DNA of 64,000 nt from Pelagibaculum spongiae (GTDB taxonomy: Bacteria > Pseudomonadota > Gammaproteobacteria > Enterobacterales > Pelagibaculaceae), in assembly GCF_003097315.1 (NCBI RefSeq), contig NZ_QDDL01000004.1, forward strand, positions 310,001-374,000. The letters run 5' to 3'. Shown here one piece after another: positions 56,362 to 64,000 of this stretch. The notes below the pieces were generated by a model. The model was not told the DNA's origin. It ran no database searches and saw only the letters and a list, made by a program, of their open reading frames with translations. The position numbers and the translations under genes were made by a program. Position 1 is the first letter of the stretch. Each line of letters opens with the position of its first letter.

Positions 56362-58878
56362 ATGAAGAAGTTAGTAACTGCACTAATGCTGCCATTGGCT
56401 AGCATGTCAGTCCAAGCAGACGTACTGTTTACCGAATATGTAGAAGGTAGCAGCAACAATAAAGCGATCGAAATTACCAACACCACCGATGCAGCGATCA
56501 ATTTAGGTGATGGCGAATACATAATTGAATTATATGTAAATGGTAAAACAACAATCCAAACCACTCAAATACTAGAAGGTACACTTGAACCAGGTGCTAG
56601 CTTAGTATTTCACAATGGCGCTGCAACAGATGCTTTCAAGCCTGCCGGAAGTTCAGTTTCTGGTGTTGCTAGCTTTAACGGAGACGATGTTTTACTGCTT
56701 AAGAAAAAAGATGTCGTTATTGATTCATTCGGCGAACTAGGTGAAGACCCTGGAAGCGCTTGGACTGGTGGTGGAATTTCTGCTCAAAATGCTACCTTAC
56801 GCCGCAAAGATACGACAGCAGACGCCAACCCAGATGATGCTTTTAACCCTTCCATTTCTTGGGAAGCATTTGCTATTGACACATCTGATGGCTTGGGTTG
56901 CTCAGGCCTAGTCGCATGTGGCGATGGTGGCGATGGTGGCGATCCTGTTACTCCAGATCCTGTTATTCCAGACCCAGTAGATATCGGTGCCTGTGGTGAT
57001 ACTGCAACTCTAATCAGTGCCGTTCAAGGCACTGGCACAGCTTCAGCGATTGTTGGCCAAGAAACGATCGTTGAAGGTGTGGTGACAGCTGCATTCCAAG
57101 AAGAGAATCAGCTGAACGGCTTCTATGTTCAAGAAGAAAGCACAGATGCTACTGGCTACCCAGCAAGCTCTGATGCAATCTTTATTTATGATACGAAAAA
57201 CAAAGTAGCTGTCGGTGACAAAGTTCGCTTGTCTGGTGTTGTTGCTGAATATAAAGGCCTCACCCAGATAAAAGAACTGACCGCTTTCGAAAAGTGTGGT
57301 GTAGGCGAGACTATCGAACCTATCGCGCTTAGCTTGCCTTTTGAAGACTCTATAAATATGGAATCTTTAGAAAGCATGAAGATCTCTGTTGCAGCGCCTC
57401 TGGTTATAACTGAGGTGTACAACATGGCTAGATATGGCCAGCTTACTTTAGCTAGTGTGCGTCAGTGGCAGCCAACACAGAAATTCCTGCCAACATCTGC
57501 AGAAGCACAAGAGCTAAAAGCACTGAATGCTCGTAGCACTATTGTTTTAGATGATGCATCTTCTCGTCAAAACCCTCTGTCATTTAGCTACTTGCCGAAC
57601 CCGACCGCTGAAAACTCACTTCGCGTTGGCGATAGCGCAAGCAACATTTCCGGTGTGATTAGTGAGTACACCGATAAGGGCGAAACGGTTTACATGATTG
57701 AGCCATCCACCGTGGATTTAACACGAGTGAATGAGCGTACTGCAGAAGTTACCGCTCCAGCGGATGGCAATTTGCGTATCGCAAGCTTGAACGTTTTAAA
57801 CTATTTTAATGGCGATGGAAATGGCGGCGGATTCCCTACATCCCGTGGCGCGAAGACTCATGAAGATTTCGTTAGACAACAAGCTAAAATTGTAGCAGCC
57901 ATTAATGGTCTTAATGCTGATGTAGTTGGCTTGATGGAAATTGAAAATGATGGCTTTAGTGCAGATTCTGCCATCCAGTCATTAGTAGATGCCTTAAATA
58001 CCACTGAAGGTCAGGACGATTTATGGGCATTCGCTAAGCCTGATGCTAGCGAAATTGGCGGTGATGCTATTGCCGTTGGCCTGATTTTCAATACAGATCG
58101 GGCGAAACTAGTTGGCACGCCGACTATCTTGACTGACTACCCATTTGACGCAGCAACTAGCAAGCACCGTCAGCCGCTGATTGCCTCTCTCCAGGGCTTG
58201 GGTGCTGACGACGAATCATTTATGGTTTCCATCAACCATTTCAAATCAAAAGGAAGTTCTTGCGATAGCATTACTCTGCCTAATGGTTTAAATGATGTTG
58301 AAGATCCGAATGGTCAGGCTAACTGCAATGGAATGCGTATTGAAGCAGCCAAAACTCTTGGCTTAGCAATGAAGGCGCATGCTGATAAATCAGTAATTTT
58401 GCTTGGCGATTTCAACGCATATGCGATGGAAGACCCAATTCAAAAACTGGCTGAAAACGGCTTTAACAACCTGATGGGTACTGATAGCTATAGCTATGTG
58501 TTTAAAGGTCAAGCCGGTGAGTTGGATCATTTGCTAGCAAACGAGCAGATGGAACTTCGCGTAGTTGATGAAGGCATTTGGCACATCAACACCGATGAAA
58601 GCTCATTAATTGATTACAACTACAACTTCAAGGCAATTGAAAAAGTAGCTGACTGGTATCGCCCAGATGCTTATCGTTCATCTGATCATGATCCAGCGTG
58701 GTTTGATATCAAAGCATCTACTCAAGACCCAGTTGATCCAGTTGATCCAGTTGATCCAGTCGATCCAGTCGATCCAGTCGATCCGGTTGACGAAGATGAA
58801 GATGAAAACGGCGGTGGTGCATTTAACTTCTTATGGTTAGGCGCATTATTAATGTTCCGTAGAAAGCGTTCTGTTTAA
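56362..58878 (+). CDS. exeM: ExeM-type extracellular nuclease with GlyGly-CTERM anchor, copy 1
   Basis: This 838-residue secreted nuclease has, in order, a signal peptide (cleavage after VQA near residue 19), a lamin-tail-like domain (VLFTEYVEGSSNNKAIEI), an OB-fold region (from about residue 215), and an EEP endonuclease domain from about residue 470. Catalytic EEP motifs are RIASLNVLNYF, LMEIENDGF, VSINHFKSKGSSC, LLGDFNAYAMEDP, ELDHLL and SSDHDPAWF. A DPV repeat linker precedes a C-terminal GlyGly-CTERM signal (GGGAFNFLWLGALLMFRRKR) processed by rhombosortase. It is followed by a paralogue in tandem. ATG with AAAGG. Confidence 0.93.
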   Translation: MKKLVTALMLPLASMSVQADVLFTEYVEGSSNNKAIEITNTTDAAINLGDGEYIIELYVNGKTTIQTTQILEGTLEPGASLVFHNGAATDAFKPAGSSVSGVASFNGDDVLLLKKKDVVIDSFGELGEDPGSAWTGGGISAQNATLRRKDTTADANPDDAFNPSISWEAFAIDTSDGLGCSGLVACGDGGDGGDPVTPDPVIPDPVDIGACGDTATLISAVQGTGTASAIVGQETIVEGVVTAAFQEENQLNGFYVQEESTDATGYPASSDAIFIYDTKNKVAVGDKVRLSGVVAEYKGLTQIKELTAFEKCGVGETIEPIALSLPFEDSINMESLESMKISVAAPLVITEVYNMARYGQLTLASVRQWQPTQKFLPTSAEAQELKALNARSTIVLDDASSRQNPLSFSYLPNPTAENSLRVGDSASNISGVISEYTDKGETVYMIEPSTVDLTRVNERTAEVTAPADGNLRIASLNVLNYFNGDGNGGGFPTSRGAKTHEDFVRQQAKIVAAINGLNADVVGLMEIENDGFSADSAIQSLVDALNTTEGQDDLWAFAKPDASEIGGDAIAVGLIFNTDRAKLVGTPTILTDYPFDAATSKHRQPLIASLQGLGADDESFMVSINHFKSKGSSCDSITLPNGLNDVEDPNGQANCNGMRIEAAKTLGLAMKAHADKSVILLGDFNAYAMEDPIQKLAENGFNNLMGTDSYSYVFKGQAGELDHLLANEQMELRVVDEGIWHINTDESSLIDYNYNFKAIEKVADWYRPDAYRSSDHDPAWFDIKASTQDPVDPVDPVDPVDPVDPVDPVDEDEDENGGGAFNFLWLGALLMFRRKRSV
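58726..58788 (+). repeat. 9-bp tandem repeat coding for seven DPV tripeptides
   Basis: Seven in-frame copies of GATCCAGTT-like units code for the proline-rich linker ahead of the GlyGly-CTERM tail. Such arrays change copy number by slippage, altering linker length without breaking the frame. Confidence 0.95.
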
Positions 58879-58902
58879 TTTTTAAAAATTAAATAACACG
58901 TT

Positions 58903-58935
58903 AAAAATGCCGGCCTTTATGACCGGCATTTTTTT
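58903..58935 (+). terminator. Terminator between the two exeM copies
   Basis: AAAAATGCCGG pairs with CCGGCATTTTT around a nine-base loop and is followed by T residues, so the two nuclease genes probably have separate transcripts. Confidence 0.92.
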
Positions 58936-59124
58936 GCTCATAATTAATCGCATCACCCATTCTCTGAACTGTGTATTTAAAGCAGTTACTTGTTTACAAT
59001 CCCACTACAGAATTCTCCACATAAAAATAACAACCACTCAGCCATCAATTGTTCATAAACAAGCTCTAGGATTACTGAGCGCGCTCGAACCCATAACAAA
59101 AATAACCAAATGACAGGGATAATC

Positions 59125-61584
59125 ATGAACAAAACCGCTGTTGCAACGCTGGTCACTGGCCTGGTTGCGCTCTCACAAGCTAGTGCCTCTCCTTTGATTT
59201 TCAGCGAATATGTTGAAGGATCATCAAATAACAAGGCATTGGAAATCACTAACATTTCTGATCAATCTGTTGATTTAGAGGCTTTAAATGCCCAGATTGA
59301 AATCTACAACAATGGCAATGCCACGCCGAATAATGAACAAGACCTTTCTGGAATACTTGAGCCTGGCGCAAGCTTGGTTCTTACAGCCAATCAAGCAGAT
59401 GAAGCTTTTAAGCCAAAAGGCAGCTTGCCATTAAATCTACTTTTTAATGGTGATGATGCATTAACCCTAATGATCAATGGCGATGTCATTGACAGCATTG
59501 GTCAGATTGGTTTTGACCCAGGTTCCGCATGGAGCAGCAACGGCGTAGCAACTAAAGACCGTACTTTGCGTCGGATAAACAACGCCGGAAACACCAACCC
59601 TCAAGGTGAATATGATCCTTCGGTTTATTTTGAGAGTTTTGCTAAAGACACTGCTGACGGTTTGGGTTGCGATGGCTTAAAAGCATGTGACGATTCCTCT
59701 ACCCCGCCAACCGGCCCTGAATTTGGCCAATGTGGTGATGACGCGACCTTTATTAGTCAAGTTCAAGGGAATGGTTCCGCCAGCCCACTAGCTGGACAAA
59801 CCGTTGTTATTGAAGCCATCGTTACTGGCAGCTTCAATCAAGATAATCAGTTGGGTGGTTATTTTGTTCAGGAAGAAGATGCTGACCACGATCTAGATTT
59901 AAACACCTCTGAAGCCTTATTTGTTTTTGATAATCAAAATGCCGTACAAGTCGGTCAAAAAGTACGCATTAAAGCCGATGTCAAAGAGCACTTTGATTTA
60001 ACCGAGTTAACCGCAGTTTCTGATTTAGCGTTATGTGATTCAGGCAATAGTGTGACAGCTGTGACATTAGCCATGCCACTTGCCGACGACGTCGATCTAG
60101 AAACCTTGGAAAATATGCAACTGAATTTTTCAGCGCCGCTGACAGTGACTGGTAATTATTTCTTTGGGCGTTATGGCCAGATGATTTTATCTTCGCAGCG
60201 CTTATTCCAACCGACTCAGCGTTATTTGCCCGGTTCGAGTAAAGCACAAGCTGCTGCTAAGGAAAATGGCAGAAATCGAATTTTACTCGACGATGCATCT
60301 TCCCAACAAAACCCGGAAGATTATATTTTCCTACCGGGACTGACTGCTGAAAACATGCCACGCAGTGGTGATCAACTGAGCAGTTTCCAGGGTATTCTTT
60401 TTTATGCCTTTGGTAGTTATCAGTTGCAAAGCACTGGCTCTATCATGCTACAGCCAGCCGAAGCTCGCCCAGACGCACCAGCCAAACCTAAAAAAGGTAA
60501 TCTGCGAATTGCCAGTTTGAATGTTTTAAATTATTTCAACGGTGATGGTAATGGTGGTGGCTTTCCCACCGCTCGTGGCGCACACACACCAGAAGACCTG
60601 CAACGCCAGCAAGCCAAGTTAATCAGCGCCATTCAAGGTTTGAAGGCCGATGTAATTGGTTTAATGGAAATTGAAAACGATGGTTTTGGCGCAGATTCTG
60701 CTATTCAACAACTTGTTGGTGCTTTAAACAGCGCAGCAGCAGATGGGGAAAATTGGCAGTTTGCTAAGCCGGATGCTGACCAGGTAGGTTCTGATGCCAT
60801 TGCAGTTGGCCTGATTTACCGTAGCGACCGAGTTGAATTGACAAGTATTCCTCAACTATTAACCAGCTATCCATTTGATGCTGCTACCAGCAAACATCGC
60901 CAGCCATTAATTGCGACTTTCCAACAACTGGAAAGCAAAAATACCGCTCAGCTCCGGAAAAAAATTGCGGGCTTAAACAGTACTATGGCTAAAAAAGCAG
61001 ACAATAGCTTTGTGGTTGCGGTAAACCACTTCAAGTCCAAAGGCAGTAGTTGCGAAAACATTACCTTGCCAGATGGATCTAATGACGTAACCGATCCAAA
61101 CGGCCAGGGTAATTGTAATGGCATGCGCTCGTTGGCTGCAGAAACTTTATCTGAGTGGGTGAACCAGCAGTACGCGGGTAAGTCGGCTATTTTACTCGGT
61201 GACTTCAACGCTTACGCCATGGAAGATCCTATTCAGAAAATGGCAGAGAATGGTTTTGATAGTTTATTTTCGACCGACAATTACAGCTTTATTTTCGATG
61301 GTCAAAGCGGTGAACTCGACCATTTGCTAGTCAATGAAACGCTGGCAGGCCGAGTAAAAACGGCAGACATTTGGCACATCAATGCCGATGAAGCACCCAC
61401 GCTGGATTACAACTATCGCTTCAAGCCAGAAAGTAAATTAAACGACTGGTATCGCGATAATGCTTTCCGTTCTTCAGATCATGACCCGGCTTATGTCGAT
61501 ATTAAAGGCGGTGGCCCATTACATTGGATTTGGGCTGCTTTATTGGCAGGCTTGATTGTAAGAAGGCGTTTTGATCGCAAATAG
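59125..61584 (+). CDS. exeM: ExeM-type extracellular nuclease with GlyGly-CTERM anchor, copy 2
   Basis: This 819-residue paralogue of the preceding gene has the same domain order: signal peptide, lamin-tail-like domain (LIFSEYVEGSSNNKALEI), OB-like region, EEP nuclease (RIASLNVLNYF, LMEIENDGF, NHFKSKGSSC, LLGDFNAYAMEDP, SSDHDPAYV) and GlyGly-CTERM (GGGPLHWIWAALLAGL then RRR). It lacks the DPV linker and has an extra roughly 20-residue insertion (KKIAGLNSTMAKK) before the NHFKSK motif. The ATG at 59125 follows AGGGATAATC. The enzyme likely degrades extracellular DNA for phosphate or biofilm turnover. Confidence 0.93.
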   Translation: MNKTAVATLVTGLVALSQASASPLIFSEYVEGSSNNKALEITNISDQSVDLEALNAQIEIYNNGNATPNNEQDLSGILEPGASLVLTANQADEAFKPKGSLPLNLLFNGDDALTLMINGDVIDSIGQIGFDPGSAWSSNGVATKDRTLRRINNAGNTNPQGEYDPSVYFESFAKDTADGLGCDGLKACDDSSTPPTGPEFGQCGDDATFISQVQGNGSASPLAGQTVVIEAIVTGSFNQDNQLGGYFVQEEDADHDLDLNTSEALFVFDNQNAVQVGQKVRIKADVKEHFDLTELTAVSDLALCDSGNSVTAVTLAMPLADDVDLETLENMQLNFSAPLTVTGNYFFGRYGQMILSSQRLFQPTQRYLPGSSKAQAAAKENGRNRILLDDASSQQNPEDYIFLPGLTAENMPRSGDQLSSFQGILFYAFGSYQLQSTGSIMLQPAEARPDAPAKPKKGNLRIASLNVLNYFNGDGNGGGFPTARGAHTPEDLQRQQAKLISAIQGLKADVIGLMEIENDGFGADSAIQQLVGALNSAAADGENWQFAKPDADQVGSDAIAVGLIYRSDRVELTSIPQLLTSYPFDAATSKHRQPLIATFQQLESKNTAQLRKKIAGLNSTMAKKADNSFVVAVNHFKSKGSSCENITLPDGSNDVTDPNGQGNCNGMRSLAAETLSEWVNQQYAGKSAILLGDFNAYAMEDPIQKMAENGFDSLFSTDNYSFIFDGQSGELDHLLVNETLAGRVKTADIWHINADEAPTLDYNYRFKPESKLNDWYRDNAFRSSDHDPAYVDIKGGGPLHWIWAALLAGLIVRRRFDRK

Positions 61585-61994
61585 TTAATGCTTGTATTGA
61601 TGCTCAAACCAAAGCATTCAGAGCAACTTAATCACTGGAGGTGCCGGCATATTGCCTGCACTTCCAGCTAAAGTCATGTTACACGCTACTTTTCTGCATA
61701 ATTTTGATAACTTACATTCGTAGATTCGTTTTTTCGATTCTATAGGTAGTTTTATTGTAACCATTCAGCACAATTTAATATAAAAATCGCTTGACAGGTT
61801 TTTTTGATATTTTCCCGAATTTAAGCACCTCTTTCAGAATACCACTTAAACGCCGCATTAAACTGCTATTAACACACCTGATTATCAATGTTTTTTGCTC
61901 AGAATAGCGCATCAGCATTCCGCTTCTAAAAAGTCGCCACAGTAAGCCTCAGAGACAAAAAAACCACCCTGAAAACCTGTGCGATAATAACCGC
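61585..61994. other. Gap between exeM copy 2 and the IS66-type transposase
   Basis: No gene is seen. An imperfect hairpin at 61635-61667 (CTGGAGGTGCCGGCA and TGCCTGCACTTCCAG) lacks a T-run. A candidate left end of the insertion element lies at 61904-61918. Confidence 0.45.
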
Positions 61995-63453
61995 ATGGAC
62001 TCAATCGAAATTAATAAAACCATCGCTGAAACCGAGCGATTGTTAGCCAAAAGCAAACGCTTACCGCCCGAACTGGTGGCGATGGTTCGTATGCTGATGC
62101 TCGTCGTTAAGATATTGCTTGATAGCAAAGGGCTAAACAGCAAAAACTCCAGCATTCCGCCATCGGCAGATCCTAATCGAGAAAAGAAATCGCGCGCCAA
62201 AAGCAATAAAAACCCAGGCGGGCAGCCTGGCCATAAAGGCAGTAATTTATCACCGGTGAAAGACCCAGATGAAGTGCTGGATATTACGATTGATCGTAGC
62301 CAATTGCCGAAAGGAAAATACCGTGTTGTTGGCAGTGAAAGCCGCCAAGTAGTTGATGTTCGTATTACCCTATATGTCACCGAATATCGGGCGCAGATTC
62401 TACAAGACGAGCAGGGTAACCAGTTTGTTGCTGAGTTTCCGCAAGGGGTCACTCGGCCAATACAATATGGCAATGAGTTTAAAGCCAACGCGGTTTATAT
62501 GTCGAGCTACCAGCTGATTCCTTATGAACGGACTCAAAAGCACTTCGCTGAGATATTGGATGCGCCAATCAGCACCGGTAGCCTTGCCAATTTTAATCAG
62601 GAAGCTTTTCATCGACTGAAGCCATTTGCTCAGTTAGTACCGGCTATTTTGCGTGCTGGAGATTTGATTCATGCCGATGAAACCGGCGTCAATATCAATG
62701 GTAAACGAAAGTGGCTACATGTCGCGAGCAATGACCGCTGGACGTGGATTGAAGCGCATGAATCAAGAGGTATCGAGGCAATGGAAGCGATCGACATCTT
62801 GCCTAAATTTACCGGTTTATTGGTACACGATCACTGGAAAAGCTACTACCGATTTGTGCTGTGCTTGCATGTATTGTGTAACGCCCATCATGTACGTGAA
62901 TTGGCGCGAGCCCATGAGCAAGATGGCCAGCAGTGGGCCAAGGCAATGGAAGATCTGCTTTATGAAATGAATACAGCAGTCAATGAGGCGGGGGGTGAGT
63001 TGGATGAAAAGCAGTGTCAAAAATGGGTGAAGCGATATCGAAAAATATTAAAAGCAGGTGATCGGGAATGTCCGGCACCTGAGCCAAAAAAAGCGGATAA
63101 AAAAGGTCAATTAAAACGAGGGAAATTAGCACGAAGTAAATCGAGAAATTTATTAGAACGGCTGCGGGATTTTGAAGCAGACGTGCTGCGGTTTATGAGT
63201 AATACCCGAGCACCGTTTACCAATAATCAGGGTGAACGGGACTTCCGTATGAGCAAGGTTCAGCAGAAGATATCAGGCTGCTTCCGCTCATGGGATGGCG
63301 TGAAAGCGTATTGCAGAATCCGGAGCTATATATCGACCTGCCAAAAACATGGGGTCGGTGTTGGGGAGGCTTTGTCGTTATTATTTGCGGGTAAATGGCC
63401 GGACTTTATTCAGGAGAAATTGGATCGGTTGGTGTGACATGCTGAATGGTTAC
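61904..63453 (+). mobile_element. IS66-family element (ISBst12-like), ends tentative
   Basis: The candidate terminal inverted repeats are ATAGCGCATCAGCAT (61904-61918) and the reverse complement GTAACCATTCAGCAT (63439-63453), which share ten of fifteen bases. The GTAA-type right end is usual for IS66. No 8-bp target duplication is visible, so the boundaries are uncertain. Only one transposase gene is present, as in ISBst12-like members. Confidence 0.55.
61995..63437 (+). CDS. IS66-family transposase
   Basis: This 480-residue transposase has an N-terminal leucine-zipper-like part, the NPGGQPGHKGSNL zinc/linker motif near residue 73, and a DDE catalytic core: HADETGV (Asp near 227), HDHWKSYYRF (Asp near 278) and NNQGERDFRM (Glu near 413). 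The CNAHHVREL segment is also characteristic. The gene looks intact. The ISBst12-type subgroup lacks separate tnpA and tnpB genes, which fits the single gene here. Confidence 0.95.
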   Translation: MDSIEINKTIAETERLLAKSKRLPPELVAMVRMLMLVVKILLDSKGLNSKNSSIPPSADPNREKKSRAKSNKNPGGQPGHKGSNLSPVKDPDEVLDITIDRSQLPKGKYRVVGSESRQVVDVRITLYVTEYRAQILQDEQGNQFVAEFPQGVTRPIQYGNEFKANAVYMSSYQLIPYERTQKHFAEILDAPISTGSLANFNQEAFHRLKPFAQLVPAILRAGDLIHADETGVNINGKRKWLHVASNDRWTWIEAHESRGIEAMEAIDILPKFTGLLVHDHWKSYYRFVLCLHVLCNAHHVRELARAHEQDGQQWAKAMEDLLYEMNTAVNEAGGELDEKQCQKWVKRYRKILKAGDRECPAPEPKKADKKGQLKRGKLARSKSRNLLERLRDFEADVLRFMSNTRAPFTNNQGERDFRMSKVQQKISGCFRSWDGVKAYCRIRSYISTCQKHGVGVGEALSLLFAGKWPDFIQEKLDRLV

Positions 63454-63544
63454 GTTTTATTTTTACAAAAGCTGCCTATCTGCTCACGATCTTTTAATGC
63501 AACCCATGCTTAACTTGATGAAAGTAGAAAAAAGGCCACGGTAA

Positions 63545-64000
63545 ATGCCCCTTCTTAAATCGAACTTAGCAATCGCAAAGATAGCTTGCGTTAACGCCCA
63601 TAGCTCGATCAATCAACTCACAACAGACTTAACCAAAGTAAGCTATACAAGCGATCGTATTAAGCAAGAGATAAAGCTAGAAAAAATACGCGACTTGTCA
63701 TTCGATTTTAGAAGTCAGATAGCAAGAAAGCCGAACACCAGTCGATTGGCAGCAATTTGCTATGAAAAAATGTTTCTTTCCAAGCTCGCTATTGCTTGCA
63801 AAATAGGAGGCAGTAATGAACTGTCTTCACATGCTTTTGAATTTTTAGCCAAACGTCGATTATTCCCTATCGAGCTATCATTTGCCCACTACCCGCTAAA
63901 AGGTATTATTTATCATTGGTTTTGCATTTTAGATCGAGACAAATACTCTGACCTACAAAACCCTGAAAGCTGGGGGGCTAATGCTATAATATGCGACCCT
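63545..64000 (+). CDS. Partial CDS, hypothetical protein resembling the 7749 gene in its His/Trp-Gly-Asp region
   Basis: The frame is open from the ATG at 63545 to the window end (152 codons), so the C-terminus is missing. The segment HWFCILDRDKYSD followed by WGANAIICDP parallels HTWLLVNRN followed by WGGESFIVDI in the protein at 7749. Upstream Cys residues (AAICYEKMF, IACKIGG) could supply a nucleophile. No signal peptide is visible. The ribosome binding site is weak. It stands just beyond the IS66-type element. No named family is recognised. Confidence 0.6.
   Translation, partial: MPLLKSNLAIAKIACVNAHSSINQLTTDLTKVSYTSDRIKQEIKLEKIRDLSFDFRSQIARKPNTSRLAAICYEKMFLSKLAIACKIGGSNELSSHAFEFLAKRRLFPIELSFAHYPLKGIIYHWFCILDRDKYSDLQNPESWGANAIICDP

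Noticed and set aside
61635-61667. Terminal inverted repeat of the IS66-type element
   Set aside because: The two arms face each other within 33 bases and have no counterpart on the right side of the transposase; it is a local hairpin.

Overview
The window reads as a chromosomal segment of a marine-type gammaproteobacterium of moderate GC content. I infer an Oceanospirillales-like heterotroph from gene content: a napFDAGHBC nitrate reductase operon, an AcnD/PrpF-type methylcitrate pathway, UbiUV, ExeM-type secreted nucleases with GlyGly-CTERM tails, and an uninterrupted cysDN. I cannot name the species. Most genes are ordinary housekeeping or respiratory genes. The accessory content is small: one IS66-type element near the right end, several families of short repeats, and a few unrecognised secreted or small proteins.

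Layout. Positions 1-9.3 kb hold a Cys-rich small protein, a purine permease plus apt, a lipoprotein/cysteine-hydrolase-like pair, a secreted beta-trefoil-like protein, dinG, an unrecognised small protein and xthA. Positions 9.7-17 kb hold a solitary homodimeric-type pyruvate dehydrogenase E1, two small ORFs, a 50-bp tandem repeat array, and the divergent pair ppsA/ppsR. Positions 17-23.4 kb hold the methylcitrate operon prpB-prpC-acnD-prpF, read right to left. Positions 23.7-27.7 kb hold a large GIY-YIG-like protein with a long repetitive low-complexity tail, a small unknown protein, and a tRNA-Gly(GCC) array of two intact and two altered copies. Positions 27.7-35 kb hold cysDN, a small membrane peptide, riboflavin synthase, glnS, a CobB sirtuin with a decayed copy of its own 5' end just upstream, and a YciI-like protein. 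Positions 35.6-44.2 kb hold ubiUV, an AldB/ExaC aldehyde dehydrogenase, a large secreted glycosidase-like protein, an AraC regulator and a TauE/SafE permease. Positions 44.3-56.2 kb form an anaerobic nitrogen-oxide region: a second 51-bp repeat array, napCBHGADF on the minus strand, divergent narX-narL-type genes, a Dnr-type CRP/FNR regulator, an NnrS/oxidase-like membrane protein, a DUF2249 protein and a hemerythrin. Positions 56.3-64 kb hold two tandem ExeM nucleases, an IS66-type transposase and the start of a gene that runs off the window.

How the genes work together. PrpBC/AcnD/PrpF convert propionyl-CoA to pyruvate plus succinate. PpsA, controlled by PpsR, moves pyruvate to PEP, so the adjacent clusters suit growth on short-chain acids. 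The Nap operon, a NarX/NarL-type sensor pair, a Dnr-type regulator, FNR/Dnr-type palindromes upstream of napF and of the hemerythrin operon, and UbiUV (oxygen-independent ubiquinone synthesis) together suggest quinone-linked nitrate respiration at low oxygen with a nitric-oxide response arm.

The least explained items are the GIY-YIG-like repeat protein, the two related tandem arrays (both in convergent intergenic gaps beside a terminator), the T-arm-insertion tRNA-Gly copies, a dispersed palindrome family, and two possibly related proteins sharing a His and Trp-Gly...Asp pattern. Start codons were adjusted by ribosome-binding-site spacing; TTG starts look unusually common here.
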